Positions 34,277 through 43,542 of a stretch of 64,000 bases of DNA are shown here, in pieces. The stretch is from positions 1 through 64,000 of the forward strand of contig NZ_JAPVLQ010000001.1 in the NCBI RefSeq assembly GCF_027158005.1, in the 5' to 3' direction. Made by a program: the position numbers and the translations under genes. Every line of letters starts with the position of its first letter. Position 1 is the stretch's first letter. The notes beneath the pieces are model-generated. The model saw only the letters and a program-made list of their open reading frames with translations. It searched no databases and had not been told where the DNA came from. Origin of the DNA: Rhodococcus sp. H36-A4 (GTDB lineage: Bacteria > Actinomycetota > Actinomycetes > Mycobacteriales > Mycobacteriaceae).

Positions 34277-35799
34277 CAGAAGAAGCCCTGAGCCTTTTGG
34301 GCGTAGCTCACCAGAAGGTTCTTCGTCTGCTGGTAGTGATCGAGCATCATCTTGTGATTCTCACGTCCGATACCCGACTGCTTGTACCCACCGAACGCGG
34401 AGTGTGCCGGGTACTGGTGGTAGGTGTTGGTCCACACTCGACCAGCCTTGATGTCGCGGCCGGCGCGGTAGGCGACTCCTCCGTCTCGCGACCAGACTCC
34501 CGCCCCGAGTCCGTAGAGCGTGTCGTTCGCGATGTCGATGGCCTCGTCGTAATCCTTGAACGACGTCACCGAAACGACCGGCCCGAAGATCTCTTCCTGG
34601 AAGATCCGCATGTTGTTCTTGCCGGTGAAGATCGTCGGTTGCATGTAGTAGCCACCGTTGAGATCTCCACCGAGTTGGGCGCGCTCGCCGCCCGTGACGA
34701 CCTGCGCACCTTCACCCTTGCCGATTTCGATGTAGGACAAGATCTTCTCGAGCTGATCGTTACTGGCCTGTGCACCTATCATCGTCTCGGTGTCCAGCGG
34801 ATCACCCTGACGCACAGCCTTCGTGCGGATCGCGGCGAGGGCAAGGAACTCGTCGAAGATGTCGGCCTGGATGAGGGAACGCGACGGGCAGGTGCACACC
34901 TCACCCTGATTGAGCGCGAACATCGTGAAGCCTTCGAGCGCCTTGTCCTGGTAGTCGTCGTTGTGGGCAAGGACGTCGGAGAAGAAGACGTTGGGGCTCT
35001 TGCCACCGAGCTCGAGTGTGACCGGAATCAGGTTCTGCGACGCGTACTGCATGATCAGGCGGCCTGTGGTGGTTTCTCCGGTGAAGGCGATCTTTGCGAT
35101 CCGGGGGCTGGAGGCAAGTGGCTTGCCTGCTTCGACGCCGAAACCGTTGACGATGTTGAGCACTCCCGGCGGCAGGAGGTCACCGATGATCGATATCAAA
35201 TGGAGGATCGAGGCCGGCGTCTGCTCGGCAGGCTTGAGCACGACGGCATTACCGGCAGCAAGTGCGGGCGCGAGCTTCCAGACCGCCATGAGGATCGGGA
35301 AGTTCCAGGGAATGATCTGGCCGACCACACCGAGTGGCTCGTGAAAGTGATAAGCGACGGTGTCGTTGTCGATCTCGGAAAGCGAACCTTCCTGTGCACG
35401 AATGCAACCCGCGAAGTAACGAAAATGGTCCACTGCCAGGGGGATATCGGCGTTGAGGGTTTCGCGGATCGGCTTGCCGTTGTCCCAGGACTCGGCGAGC
35501 GCGATTGACTCGAGGTTCTCGGCGATTCGGTCCGCGATCTTGTTGAGGATCACGGCGCGCTCGGCAGCGGATGTCTTACCCCATGCGGGAGCGGCGGCAT
35601 GCGCAGCATCGAGAGCCAGCTCGATGTCCTCGGAGGTCGAGCGAGCAACCTCGCAAAAGTTCTCACCGGTGACGGGGGTCGGGTTCTCGAAGTACTGCCC
35701 CTTGACCGGCGGAACCCATTCTCCACCGATCCAGTTTTCGTAGCGTGGCTGGAACGACATGATTGCTTCGGCCGTACCGGGACGGGCATAGACGGACAT
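34276..35799 (-). CDS. NAD-dependent aldehyde dehydrogenase (acetaldehyde type, ExaC/AldB group)
   Basis: A 507-residue enzyme that oxidises aldehydes, probably acetaldehyde, to the carboxylic acid. The general base glutamate is 263 ([12 protein letters not shown]) and the catalytic cysteine is 302 in GEVCTCPSR, the double-cysteine form typical of the ExaC/acetaldehyde group. The NAD-binding region [17 protein letters not shown] is present. The ATG at 35799 follows AAGGAG with a seven-base spacer. The gene sits between a GAF-type regulator and a DUF779 gene and next to the ethanolamine unit, so its natural substrate may be acetaldehyde from EutBC or from alcohol oxidation. Confidence 0.93.
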   Translation of the reverse strand: MSVYARPGTAEAIMSFQPRYENWIGGEWVPPVKGQYFENPTPVTGENFCEVARSTSEDIELALDAAHAAAPAWGKTSAAERAVILNKIADRIAENLESIALAESWDNGKPIRETLNADIPLAVDHFRYFAGCIRAQEGSLSEIDNDTVAYHFHEPLGVVGQIIPWNFPILMAVWKLAPALAAGNAVVLKPAEQTPASILHLISIIGDLLPPGVLNIVNGFGVEAGKPLASSPRIAKIAFTGETTTGRLIMQYASQNLIPVTLELGGKSPNVFFSDVLAHNDDYQDKALEGFTMFALNQGEVCTCPSRSLIQADIFDEFLALAAIRTKAVRQGDPLDTETMIGAQASNDQLEKILSYIEIGKGEGAQVVTGGERAQLGGDLNGGYYMQPTIFTGKNNMRIFQEEIFGPVVSVTSFKDYDEAIDIANDTLYGLGAGVWSRDGGVAYRAGRDIKAGRVWTNTYHQYPAHSAFGGYKQSGIGRENHKMMLDHYQQTKNLLVSYAQKAQGFF

Positions 35800-35851
35800 C
35801 TAGTGACTCCTTCTGATCAACCGAACTGATGTGATTCAGAACACTAGGTCG

Positions 35852-35874
35852 AGCAACGTTGCAACTACGTTGCT
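35852..35874. promoter_or_regulatory. Candidate operator upstream of the aldehyde dehydrogenase gene
   Basis: Inverted repeat AGCAACGT (35852-35859) and ACGTTGCT (35867-35874) with a seven-base spacer, containing the self-complementary GCAACGTTGC. It lies about 53-75 bases upstream of the aldehyde dehydrogenase start, in the 94-base gap after the regulator gene. It is the obvious candidate site for that regulator, by inference. Confidence 0.5.
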
Positions 35875-35893
35875 GCGGTGCGCATGGATCGAA

Positions 35894-37189
35894 TCAGACA
35901 CCCAACTGACGGTCGAGTAGATCGATACGTGCGTTGACCTGGCCGTAAAGCGCAGAATCTGCGTTCAAAGTGGCCCGATACGCCTCCCAGGCAATTACGT
36001 CGGTACGACCGTGGATCGAGGAGGTCCACTGGGCAAGCAAGACAGGGTCACCGACACGAAGCAGGGCTGCTTGCATCCTGGATCGCAGTTCTTCGCGAAT
36101 TTCGTCGATGCCAGGCGCCGAAGATCCAGGAAGCACCGGACCCGAGTAGATCCGCATCGCTGCCTCGACGTCACCACGGTCGAGCGCCCGGCGAATATCA
36201 CCTACGTCCGAGGCCAGTTCCCCGACCAATCGGTACGGTCGAGATGCGAGCCCGGACGCGCCGAAGGTCTTCCGCAGACGCGACATCTCGGCACGGATCG
36301 TCACGGAGTCGAGCTCGTGTTCATCGAGTAGCACAGCGAGATGATCCGAGCTGAGACCTTCAGGATGATCACCCAGCAGCAACAATATTTCCGCATGCCG
36401 TTGCGACAGCGCCATCCTACCGCTGCCACGCACCAACCCTGGCCGCCCACTCCCCAGCACTTCGAGCCGAGGGGCTGTGTCCCCCAGCGACTTCGGTGAA
36501 TTCATCAGATGTACCCGAAGCTCGGACTCGGCGGCCGCCACGGTCGCACGGATCAGCGAGAGCACCTCGGGCACAGCAACTCTCGGACCACCGGTAATAT
36601 CGATAGCGCCGAGAATGTGTCCACTCGTCGGATGATGCACCGGAGCCGCCGAGCAACTCCATTCGTGCACCGAACGGGAAAAATGCTCGGCCGCGAAGAT
36701 CTGGACGCAATGATCGATGGCGAGCGCCGTCCCCGGCGCATTGGTTCCCTTGGACTCTTCACTCCAATCGGCACCCTCGGCGAAGTTCATGGTGAGAGCG
36801 CGATCCTTGGCGGTCGCATCGCCCTCCACCCACAACAACCGGCCCTCGGCATCGGAAATCGCAACCAGTAGACCGGTGTCTGCTGCGTCCTCGACGAGCA
36901 GCTTGCGGATGACCGGCCTAATGATCGACATCGGGTGACCGTCGCGATATCGCTCGAGTTCGGCGCCGGAAAGGGCGAGCGAATCGCTTCCACCGTCCGG
37001 ATTCACACCCTTGGTTCGGCTGCGCAGCCACGAGTCCAGGACTACCGATCGGACGGAATCGGACGACGGCGGTTCGTCGTCGACGAAGAGTCGGTGTGCG
37101 GTGGACATCTGACGGGCGAGAACATCGACGTCTTCACCTGGGCGAACGGCAATCCAGGGGTTGCCCTGCCCTGGAAATCTAGCTGTCAT
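35894..37189 (-). CDS. GAF-domain transcriptional regulator (AcoR-like N-terminal part, no AAA+ domain)
   Basis: A 431-residue regulator. The N-terminal part (SSDSVRSVVLDSWLRSRTKG) and the GAF domain around residues 90-230 (LLVAISDAEGRLLWVEGD, TNAPGTALAIDHCVQIFAAE) resemble the sensory half of AcoR-type activators. The central AAA+ sigma-54 domain is missing; a C-terminal DNA-binding region follows instead (LSQRHAEILLLLGDHPEGLS). This arrangement is common in actinobacteria upstream of acetaldehyde-type dehydrogenases. It is the likely regulator of the aldehyde dehydrogenase gene 95 bases downstream. The ATG at 37189 has a weak ribosome binding site. Confidence 0.85.
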   Translation of the reverse strand: MTARFPGQGNPWIAVRPGEDVDVLARQMSTAHRLFVDDEPPSSDSVRSVVLDSWLRSRTKGVNPDGGSDSLALSGAELERYRDGHPMSIIRPVIRKLLVEDAADTGLLVAISDAEGRLLWVEGDATAKDRALTMNFAEGADWSEESKGTNAPGTALAIDHCVQIFAAEHFSRSVHEWSCSAAPVHHPTSGHILGAIDITGGPRVAVPEVLSLIRATVAAAESELRVHLMNSPKSLGDTAPRLEVLGSGRPGLVRGSGRMALSQRHAEILLLLGDHPEGLSSDHLAVLLDEHELDSVTIRAEMSRLRKTFGASGLASRPYRLVGELASDVGDIRRALDRGDVEAAMRIYSGPVLPGSSAPGIDEIREELRSRMQAALLRVGDPVLLAQWTSSIHGRTDVIAWEAYRATLNADSALYGQVNARIDLLDRQLGV

Positions 37190-37316
37190 TCCGATGCACG
37201 CCTTCCCACATGTTCACGCCACTGTAACGCAGCTCACACAGTTCAGGGTACAGCCATGACTTTACCGCGCCCAGCCTCGAGCGTGTGGTCGACAGCTCAT
37301 ACCTCGAGAAGAGGCC

Positions 37317-38786
37317 TTACGTGACGGACGCCGAAAGGAAGTCCGCAGCACGCTCGGCGAGCATGACTGCAGTCGCATGCGGTCCACGCGTAGGAACAGC
37401 TGGAAAGGCAGATGTGTCAGCCACCATCAGACCCTCGAACCCCCGCACCTGCAACCTATCGTCGAGAACGCCGTTGTCGTTGCCCATCGCGCAACTCCCC
37501 GAGAGATGAAGCGAGGTACCCAGTCGACTCTGCAGAGGGTCGCCGAGGACATCGAGCACCTCGATCGGATGGCGCCTCGATAGCCGTCCGATCAATTCGG
37601 CAACACGATCGAGTCCTGCCCGGACTGCGCGACGATCGCCCGCCGATTCCAAATATCGATATCTCACGAGCGGGCCATCCATGGGGTCCGCTGACACCAA
37701 CGTGATGTCGCCGCGACTGTCGGACGTCATCAGGCCGATACCGATCATCGGGTCACCGATCGGCAGTCCGGGGATCAGTCGATCGAATGCCGCTGTGTAC
37801 GGACGTATTTCCAGATCATCGACATGCAGCACCTCCTGAAGGGGCGATGCAGGTTCGAAGGGCAACGGTGTTCGATAGTGGACGCCGACTTCCGGATGAT
37901 CACTGAACTCGCGGCCCACGTACGGATGATCCAAAACGACTGGAACTCCTAGCCCCGCAAGATGATCTGCCGGACCGATCCCCGAAAGCATGAGCAGCTG
38001 CGGAGTACGGACCGCCCCAGTACACAGAACCACCTGGGGAGCCAGAATCCTTGAAACACGTCCGTTACGAACTACTTCCACACCCGCTGCACTGGTTCGA
38101 TCGAAAAGCACTGCAACGACCGTGGATTCAGTGAAGACATCCAGATTGGATCGGTGGAGTACCGGGAGTAGATACGCTGCAGCAGCATTCACTCTGCGGC
38201 CGTCGACGACATTGAGTGGAACCGCGCCGATTCCGCCCGAGGAAGTCGGATCGTTCATGTCCGGATCCCGGGGGTAGCCGAGCGTCGTCGCCGCGTCGTG
38301 AAACAGTTTCGTGAACTCGTTTTGTGCCCTGCGAGGGGTCCGCGCTACCGGCATCGGACCACCTCGACCGTGCCACTCGCCCGAGAAGTCCAGATCGGTT
38401 TCCGACTTCAGAAAGAAAGGCAACACCTCGTCGTAAGACCAGGAAGCCGGCCAGGCATCGAAGTCTCGCGGCCTACCCCGCACGAAGTACCCGCCGTTGA
38501 CTGCACCAGAGCCTCCGAGGACTCGACCCCGTGAGATCCAGCGGGTGATCTCCGGCGTCAGTTCCGCACGATACGACGACGTCCAAGGGCTCGAGGGCCC
38601 AACCGGTAGGACATGTGCGTTCAGGATCTCCGGCGGATACGTCCCATCGCTCGAGAGCCCGGGCCCACTTTCGAGAAGCACTACCCGACAATCCGGATTC
38701 GCGCTAGCTCGCGATGCCACAACGGAGCCACAAGAGCCGCCACCTACGACGATCACATCGGCGTACGAAGTCTCCAGCGGGCTCAC
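37317..38786 (-). CDS. mftG: Mycofactocin-associated GMC oxidoreductase MftG
   Basis: A 489-residue FAD-dependent GMC-family enzyme. It has the Rossmann FAD motif VVGGGSCG at about residues 13-20, the GMC signature [20 protein letters not shown], and the C-terminal SGSCAMGN and [21 protein letters not shown]. MftG is known to reoxidise reduced mycofactocin and pass the electrons to the respiratory chain. The GTG start at 38786 overlaps the mftF stop (GTGA), which fixes the start; longer readings into mftF are not real. It is the last gene of the mftE-mftF-mftG unit. Confidence 0.93.
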   Translation of the reverse strand: MSPLETSYADVIVVGGGSCGSVVASRASANPDCRVVLLESGPGLSSDGTYPPEILNAHVLPVGPSSPWTSSYRAELTPEITRWISRGRVLGGSGAVNGGYFVRGRPRDFDAWPASWSYDEVLPFFLKSETDLDFSGEWHGRGGPMPVARTPRRAQNEFTKLFHDAATTLGYPRDPDMNDPTSSGGIGAVPLNVVDGRRVNAAAAYLLPVLHRSNLDVFTESTVVAVLFDRTSAAGVEVVRNGRVSRILAPQVVLCTGAVRTPQLLMLSGIGPADHLAGLGVPVVLDHPYVGREFSDHPEVGVHYRTPLPFEPASPLQEVLHVDDLEIRPYTAAFDRLIPGLPIGDPMIGIGLMTSDSRGDITLVSADPMDGPLVRYRYLESAGDRRAVRAGLDRVAELIGRLSRRHPIEVLDVLGDPLQSRLGTSLHLSGSCAMGNDNGVLDDRLQVRGFEGLMVADTSAFPAVPTRGPHATAVMLAERAADFLSASVT

Positions 38787-40201
38787 GTGTCCATGCGCGG
38801 AGTCAACGCCTTCAAGCTCCGAGACTCGACGGCACCTCGCCATAGGCCTGAGCCGTACGCGATGTCGTCGACCCGCTTGAAGAAGGCATACCGTAGCGGA
38901 TCCAAGCCACCGAGTTCGCGGTGGTTGTACCAGTCGGCCAGCGCTTCGGCGACGGCAAGTCCGAGTGCGATCTTCCTGATTCGGCTCGAAAGCAACACTG
39001 CAAGCAGGGTTATCGGCCAATAATGCCGACACATCGCCGATGCAAGTTGCCAAATCCCTGCAATGAATCCTTCGGCGGCGAGTATCGCGGCGATGCGCGT
39101 GGGCTGATCGAGACCGATGAACATCTTGCGTAGTCGACCGATGGTCACTGCGAGAGTCGCCAGCGCACCCAGCAGCCCGAGCTTGGTGAAACTGATAGCC
39201 AACAAGGTGGCGATCAGGGTCCAGGGTGACATCGAAATCGGCGGCACCATTCCGGGGTGACGCTCGGCAAGAGGGCTGGCGCCGGTGCCGTAGAACAGTT
39301 TGCGGCCGAACCACCGCCCGAATGTCACTCGATGATCGTGAGCAACGTGCGCAACAGGCTCGTATCGCAATCGCCACCCGGCTTCCTGCAACCTCCAGCA
39401 CAGATCGACGTCCTCGGCGACATGCATGGATTCGTCGAACCCATTGCATTCCTCGGCTACGTGCCTGCGTATCAACATGGCTGCGCTGGGAACGTAGGAC
39501 ACCGAACTACCCGCCCGAACAGCAGCTTCCCGGCGACCGAGATCGAGAGAGGAGCGAGCATGCTCATACCTGGCCAAGGCGTTGCCCTCGGGTTCGAGGG
39601 CAACGATACGAGGAGCGACCAGCGCCACCGCCGGATCCGAGAAGTGCCCCAGCATTACCTCGAGCCACCCCTTTCGGGGAACGACATCCGAGTCGAGAAA
39701 TGCGACGAAATCCGTTGTTGCACTCCGAAGTCCCGTGTTTCGAGCTGCTGCAGGCCCTCGCGAGGTCTCGTGACGTAGGACCGTCACCCCACCGACGCTC
39801 CAGGCCATCGGCGGCGCGGTCACTGGCTCGTCGGATCCGTCGTCGACGATGATGACGTTCAAGCCGTGGAGCGCAGGAAGCAACCTGCCGAGACCGGAGG
39901 CATTGTTCTTCATCGGAACGACGACAGTCACATCCTGCGGAGACGGAATGGACATCGGCCGCGGGTTGGCTACTCCCGAGTCCAGAAGTTTGCGAGCAAC
40001 GAGCGCCGACTGCGAGTCGGTGACCTCGAGAAAACCGTCGCCGATCATGGCGGCCGCGGTAGGTGCAAGCTTCAACATTCTGGTCGGTGAACCACCGATC
40101 AACACTCGACCGTCGGAGTATTTGCGAACACGCGGATCGACTCGCACCCCGAATCCATCAGGTAACCGACCTTGACCCATCAGGTGATCGTAAGCGGACA
40201 T
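38783..40201 (-). CDS. mftF: Mycofactocin glycosyltransferase MftF
   Basis: A 472-residue family-2 glycosyltransferase that attaches the glucose chain to premycofactocin. Nucleotide-sugar motifs are VDDGSD at 119-124 and DSD at 170-172, followed by the acceptor loop [18 protein letters not shown]. Several hydrophobic stretches in the last third ([32 protein letters not shown]) suggest membrane association. The N-terminal 90 residues ([20 protein letters not shown]) are the small peptide-binding-like segment typical of MftF. ATG at 40201 lacks a good ribosome binding site; an in-frame ATG seven codons later is an alternative. Confidence 0.94.
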   Translation of the reverse strand: MSAYDHLMGQGRLPDGFGVRVDPRVRKYSDGRVLIGGSPTRMLKLAPTAAAMIGDGFLEVTDSQSALVARKLLDSGVANPRPMSIPSPQDVTVVVPMKNNASGLGRLLPALHGLNVIIVDDGSDEPVTAPPMAWSVGGVTVLRHETSRGPAAARNTGLRSATTDFVAFLDSDVVPRKGWLEVMLGHFSDPAVALVAPRIVALEPEGNALARYEHARSSLDLGRREAAVRAGSSVSYVPSAAMLIRRHVAEECNGFDESMHVAEDVDLCWRLQEAGWRLRYEPVAHVAHDHRVTFGRWFGRKLFYGTGASPLAERHPGMVPPISMSPWTLIATLLAISFTKLGLLGALATLAVTIGRLRKMFIGLDQPTRIAAILAAEGFIAGIWQLASAMCRHYWPITLLAVLLSSRIRKIALGLAVAEALADWYNHRELGGLDPLRYAFFKRVDDIAYGSGLWRGAVESRSLKALTPRMDT

Positions 40202-40250
40202 TGCGCCGATGTGTCATCCACTGCCCTAAATTTCGAGGAACATACTCGAA

Positions 40251-40266
40251 GCCGGTTTCGACCGGC
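40251..40266. repeat. Short inverted repeat between mftE and mftF
   Basis: GCCGGT-TTCG-ACCGGC, a perfect 6-bp stem with a four-base loop, in the 82-base gap between the mftE stop and the mftF start. It could act as a weak attenuator or an RNA processing site. The stem is short and GC-rich, so chance is possible. Confidence 0.3.
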
Positions 40267-40283
40267 CGGATCGGGAACCCGAA

Positions 40284-40988
40284 TCACGTCAACATTCCGC
40301 TGTCGGACGGTGCCCACCGACTCACCGCAGCGCTGCCCCGTGCACACATATCCTGCAGTACGACCTCCCCCTCATCCCCGCTGGACAGTCGCGGGTCACC
40401 GAGAATCCCGTTGGGCGATACCGCCTTCGTACCCCCCGCACGCAGGCGTGGAAGCAAAGAATCGATAGTGTCGGTATTTCCTACCTCCGCACGGGACATG
40501 TCGACGACGTCGGGTGAAAGATAGAGCAGCAGTGAAGTTTCGGTCCGGCCGGCGTGCGCGTCCGCGCCGGGAACAGCACAGGGTAGCCACGCGACATCGC
40601 GTCCCTCGTAACGCAGCAGTCCGACGGCCGAGATCAGCGTCGAGACGTTGCCGCCGTGACCGTTGACGAACAAGACACGTTCGGCCCAACGGCACGCCGA
40701 GCGTCCGTACTCGACCAGAACCGCGTGCAGCGCGTCCGAACCGATAGATACGGTCCCGGGAAAACCCTCGTGCTCCCCACTTGCTCCATATGCGATAGCC
40801 GGAGCAAGAACAGTGCCGGGCAGCCGCATCGCGAGCGCCTCGGCGATGCGGGTATCGGTGTCCATCGGCAGGTGCGGTCCATGCTGCTCGAACGATCCGA
40901 CGGGCACGACGACGGTCTGAGCGTCGTGCACTCGCGTCCACCCACCGATGCCTAGTCGCAACGGCTCGGAGGCGGGTGGCGGCAGCAT
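40284..40988 (-). CDS. mftE: Mycofactocin precursor peptide peptidase MftE (creatininase family)
   Basis: A 234-residue metal-dependent peptidase of the creatininase fold that releases the cross-linked Val-Tyr dipeptide from the modified MftA. Family metal ligands are visible in SFEQHGPHLPMDTDT, in VNGHGGN and in DAHAGRTETS. The ATG at 40988 gives the normal family length; longer in-frame readings run over the divergent promoter and the plus-strand neighbour and are not credible. It is the first gene of the mftE-F-G unit, separated from mftA-D by a divergent gene. Confidence 0.93.
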   Translation of the reverse strand: MLPPPASEPLRLGIGGWTRVHDAQTVVVPVGSFEQHGPHLPMDTDTRIAEALAMRLPGTVLAPAIAYGASGEHEGFPGTVSIGSDALHAVLVEYGRSACRWAERVLFVNGHGGNVSTLISAVGLLRYEGRDVAWLPCAVPGADAHAGRTETSLLLYLSPDVVDMSRAEVGNTDTIDSLLPRLRAGGTKAVSPNGILGDPRLSSGDEGEVVLQDMCARGSAAVSRWAPSDSGMLT

Positions 40989-40997
40989 TCCGTGGAT

Positions 40998-41010
40998 GCT
41001 ATCGGATAGC
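40998..41010. promoter_or_regulatory. Palindrome in the mftE / PPOX divergent promoter region
   Basis: GCTATC-G-GATAGC is a perfect 6-bp inverted repeat around one base, ten bases upstream of the mftE start and about 60 bases upstream of the divergent PPOX gene. It is placed where a repressor could block mftE. No regulator can be assigned. Confidence 0.35.
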
Positions 41011-41067
41011 CGATCGTCACCCTCCCATCGGCGTTTGCCGATCGAGGTCTGGGGTAAGCACCTCTGC

Positions 41068-41562
41068 ATGACATCTACTGAAGACCGAACGGCCGGCGTC
41101 GAAAAGGTAGCCGGCCTCATGAGTGCCTCGAAACTCTGTATGTTCACCACCCATGGGCGCGATGGGCACCTGTTGTCGAGGCCGATGGCGTTGCAGGAGA
41201 CAGAATTCGACGGGAATCTATGGTTCTTCGCTCGTAATGACTCACGCAAGGTCTTGGACGTGCGAGCGAACAGTTCCGTCAACGTTGCATTCCAGTCGGG
41301 AGCCGCCTGGGTTTCGTTGTCCGGCAGCGCCGACATCGTTCTCGATGAATCGAAAAAGAAGGACCTGTGGAATCAGGCAGCTGCAGCGTGGTTCGACAAC
41401 GGGCCCGAGTCCGAAGAGGTCGTTCTGATCAGGGTCGAGGCCGAAGGCGCCGAATACTGGTCGGCACCCGGGTCGAAGGTCTCGACATTGATCGCCTACG
41501 CGAAATCCCGAATCACCGGGGAAAAGCCAGATATGGGAACCAACGACACCGTGGATTTGTAG
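41068..41562 (+). CDS. Pyridoxamine 5'-phosphate oxidase-like (general stress protein 26 type) flavoprotein
   Basis: A 164-residue split-barrel flavin-binding protein: KLCMFTTHGRDGHLLSRPMA, LWFFARNDSRKVLDVRANSS and VSLSGSADIVLD match the COG3871 group. Its reaction is unknown. The ATG at 41068 begins MTSTEDRTAGVEKV, the normal length; an upstream ATG in frame lies inside mftE on the other strand. This is one of the few plus-strand genes and it divides the mycofactocin cluster in two. It is divergent from mftE (79 bases) and convergent with the second FadH/OYE gene (30 bases). Confidence 0.87.
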   Translation: MTSTEDRTAGVEKVAGLMSASKLCMFTTHGRDGHLLSRPMALQETEFDGNLWFFARNDSRKVLDVRANSSVNVAFQSGAAWVSLSGSADIVLDESKKKDLWNQAAAAWFDNGPESEEVVLIRVEAEGAEYWSAPGSKVSTLIAYAKSRITGEKPDMGTNDTVDL

Positions 41563-41592
41563 CGGAATTGTTCGTTCGTCTCGACTGCATGG

Positions 41593-43542
41593 TCACGTCG
41601 ATGCAAGGCCCTTCGCCGCCAGATCCCCCTCACGTATCGCCGAATCCAGTCGGCGAGGTGTGACGGCGTCGCCGATGCGGACGACCGAAAACCCTTCGCC
41701 CCTAAGCTCGTTCCACAGTGCGTCATCCGGCTTCTGATGGAGCGAGCAGACGATCCAATCGAACCGGTGGTTCGCCGTCACACCGGTGGGGTGATGGAGC
41801 AGCGAAACATCGAGGCCGGCCTGTAGCTGGACCGGGACGACATCGGTCAGGCACGTGATCGACTGTCCGTGCGTTCGCCGTCGCCATCCTTCCATGTCCA
41901 GCGTGAGCCCGAGATCCTGCCCGACGACCATCCCCGGCGTGCATACCGTCACCTGACAGCCGCGTTCGGCCAGAAATTCTGCCGTCGACGTCGCGTGGTG
42001 GAAACTCAGTTCGTCGACGATCAGGACGCGACCTGACAAAGCCACGGTGCCGTCGAGGACCTCACGGACGTCGACGACATGATCGTGGGAACCTGCCCAC
42101 ACGGGGCGCACCGGACTCGCCCCTGTCGCGATCACCACCGCATTCGGCTTCTGCGTCAGGACGAGCATTCTGTCGACCTCCACGCACGTTCGAATTTTGA
42201 CGCCGCGGGCGCGGCATTCCGCTTCGAGAACATCGACGACACCAGCGAATTCGGCTCGGTGGGGTGCCCGTCCAGCGGTCCGGACCTGTCCCCCGGTCTG
42301 TGGCTCACGTTCGTACAGCGTGACGTCGTGCCCTGCGTGTGCAGCAGTCGATGCCGCCTGCAGTCCTGCAGGTCCCCCTCCAACAATCAGGACTCGCTGT
42401 TTCACCGCGGGCAACGGCGGAACGGTCAAGAATTCTCTTCCGGCGCTGGGGTTTACGACGCATCCCAGTGCGGCGTTCATCCCGACGCGTCCGATGCAGT
42501 CCTGATTGCAGGAAAGGCAGGTGTGGACTTCTCGCGCACGGCCTTCACGTGCCTTGTTCGCGAACTCCGGATCTGCAATGTTGCCGCGAACGATGCCGAC
42601 CAGATCGCACACCCCGTCGGCAAGAGCCTGCTCGGCCATCTCCGGCGTGGTGAATCGTCCGACCCCGATCACCGGCAACGACACCCGCTCTCGGATCGCG
42701 CTGGGAACGAAGTTCGCGTAACCATGGGGCGTCGCCATCGATGCCTCGATCAGGTGGAGCGTCGAGGTCGCCACGCCGATTGCGGTATTGATGTAATCGA
42801 TAGAACCGGTTCGTTCGATCAGAACAGCGGTGTCCACGGCCTCGTCCAGACCGATGCCCCCCTCGATGTATTCCTGCCCGCTCAACCTCACCCCCACGAT
42901 CATCTCGGGTCCCAACGCTGCGCGAACCGCCGAGAGAACCTCCACCAGAAATTTCGCTCGCCCTTCGAGGTTCCCTCCATATTCGTCGGTGCGATGGTTC
43001 GTCGTACGCGCCAGGAACATTCGGATCAACGAGGACTGTGAACACTGCAGCTCCACGCCGTCGAATCCGCCGTCCCTGCAATGCTCGGCGACGCGCACGT
43101 ATGCGTCTGTCAACTCGCCGATCTCGACCCGGTCGAGGGAATGCGGCACCTCGCGAAAGAGCGGATCGGGGACGGCGCTGGGTGCGAGGACCGCGCGCCC
43201 CGAATACATTCCCGACGACTGTCCACCATTGTGGTTGACCTGCGCCAGAACGAGGGCTCCATGTGCGTGTACGGCGTCCGTGATCGCTCGATATCCAGGT
43301 ATCACCGCTCGGCGATATCCTTGGATCATCTTCTCGTACGGCTGATCCGACGGGTGTGTGGACTGTTCCTCGACGATGATCAATCCAGCCCCGCCTGCGG
43401 CGCGAGCTGCGTAATAGGCGGCGTGGCGATCCGTCGGGAGTCCATTCTCGGCGAAGTTGGTCAAATGCGCGGAGAAGACAACTCGGTTCCGCAGCGTCGA
43501 CGGACCGATGTCGAGAGAGTCGAACAGCCGCGGATACTTCAT
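41593..43542 (-). CDS. Mycofactocin-system FadH/OYE-family oxidoreductase (second of two)
   Basis: A 649-residue fusion built like 2,4-dienoyl-CoA reductase FadH: an old-yellow-enzyme FMN barrel (residues 1-340; VLAQVNHNGGQSSG, DGVELQCSQSSLIRMFL, NHRTDEYGGNLEGR), an iron-sulfur cysteine cluster (CLSCNQDCIGR) and FAD/NAD Rossmann domains (VLIVGGGPAGLQAA from about 385). Members linked to mycofactocin clusters are recognised as a subfamily, but their substrate is not established. The ATG at 43542 overlaps the stop of the preceding homologue (ATGA). The FMN-barrel catalytic residues look intact. Confidence 0.9.
   Translation of the reverse strand: MKYPRLFDSLDIGPSTLRNRVVFSAHLTNFAENGLPTDRHAAYYAARAAGGAGLIIVEEQSTHPSDQPYEKMIQGYRRAVIPGYRAITDAVHAHGALVLAQVNHNGGQSSGMYSGRAVLAPSAVPDPLFREVPHSLDRVEIGELTDAYVRVAEHCRDGGFDGVELQCSQSSLIRMFLARTTNHRTDEYGGNLEGRAKFLVEVLSAVRAALGPEMIVGVRLSGQEYIEGGIGLDEAVDTAVLIERTGSIDYINTAIGVATSTLHLIEASMATPHGYANFVPSAIRERVSLPVIGVGRFTTPEMAEQALADGVCDLVGIVRGNIADPEFANKAREGRAREVHTCLSCNQDCIGRVGMNAALGCVVNPSAGREFLTVPPLPAVKQRVLIVGGGPAGLQAASTAAHAGHDVTLYEREPQTGGQVRTAGRAPHRAEFAGVVDVLEAECRARGVKIRTCVEVDRMLVLTQKPNAVVIATGASPVRPVWAGSHDHVVDVREVLDGTVALSGRVLIVDELSFHHATSTAEFLAERGCQVTVCTPGMVVGQDLGLTLDMEGWRRRTHGQSITCLTDVVPVQLQAGLDVSLLHHPTGVTANHRFDWIVCSLHQKPDDALWNELRGEGFSVVRIGDAVTPRRLDSAIREGDLAAKGLAST

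Noticed and set aside
38787..39449. N-terminal extension of MftG giving a 710-residue protein
   Set aside because: The extra part lies inside mftF in another frame; the GTGA overlap gives the correct start.
40251..40266. mftE-mftF hairpin as a true terminator
   Set aside because: Only six pairs and no U-tract; mftF has no evident promoter, so read-through is more likely. It is kept only as a low-confidence repeat.
40989..41336. Longer MftE reading to 350 residues
   Set aside because: The extension runs through the divergent promoter and antisense to the PPOX gene and has no creatininase-family features.
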